A stretch of DNA of 6,006 nt from an uncultured bacterium (GTDB lineage Bacteria > Desulfobacterota > Desulfobulbia > Desulfobulbales > Desulfobulbaceae), in NCBI GenBank assembly GCA_903842475.1, contig CAIMMA010000546.1:1-6006 (forward strand). The letters are read 5' to 3'. A model generated the notes under the pieces. It did not search any database and was not told the origin of the DNA. It worked only from the letters and a program-made list of their open reading frames with translations. The stretch's first letter is position 1, and every line of letters begins with the position of its first letter. Shown piece by piece: positions 5,979-6,006 of the stretch. Made by a program: the position numbers and the translations under genes.

Positions 5979-6006
5979 ATCAGCTGCTCTCTACCAGGCT
6001 ATTACC

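Noticed and set aside
5979..6006. Tail after the RTX gene.
   Set aside because: Only 28 bases, with no terminator stem, start site or other feature visible.

Overview
The window has two parts: transposon-derived sequence on the left (about 1-1920) and a two-gene operon on the right (2198-5978). The DNA is GC-rich in the operon. An RTX-type protein without an N-terminal signal peptide, next to a Sec-exported protein, points to a Gram-negative bacterium. The IS4-type C-terminus and the RTX/VWA/DUF4214 protein would fit a proteobacterium or a Desulfobacterota (former Deltaproteobacteria) member. That placement is inference, because no ribosomal or housekeeping gene is present.

Left part. Positions 1-238 are the right end of an IS4-group insertion sequence: the last 74 codons of its transposase, with the stop codon inside a probable 18-bp terminal repeat. 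Within about 30 bases comes a second, oppositely oriented element carrying a complete DDE transposase (265-1770, minus strand). The catalytic triad D227/D328/E438 and an R(3)E(6)K signature are visible. Its ends are not certain; an imperfect inverted repeat at 248-271 and 1895-1918 is the best candidate.

Middle. Positions 1919-2197 hold no convincing gene. The stretch contains a very AT-rich segment with a 7-bp hairpin and a 10-bp palindrome that includes a perfect TATAAT, and it ends in the ribosome binding site of the first operon gene.

Right part. The gene at 2198-3091 encodes a 297-aa protein with a probable signal peptide and no family I recognise. After 25 bases and a strong AGGAGG site comes a 953-aa mosaic protein (3117-5978). 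In order it has an HELGH metallopeptidase-like N-terminal domain, a first RTX calcium-binding block, a von Willebrand A domain with a metal-binding DxTxS site, a cadherin-like repeat, a second RTX block and two DUF4214 copies. Its design suggests a calcium-stabilised type I-secreted surface or extracellular protein with a possible protease head and an adhesive body. The close spacing suggests the two genes are co-transcribed, and the small exported protein may be a periplasmic or extracellular partner of the large one. No type I secretion transporter lies in the window.
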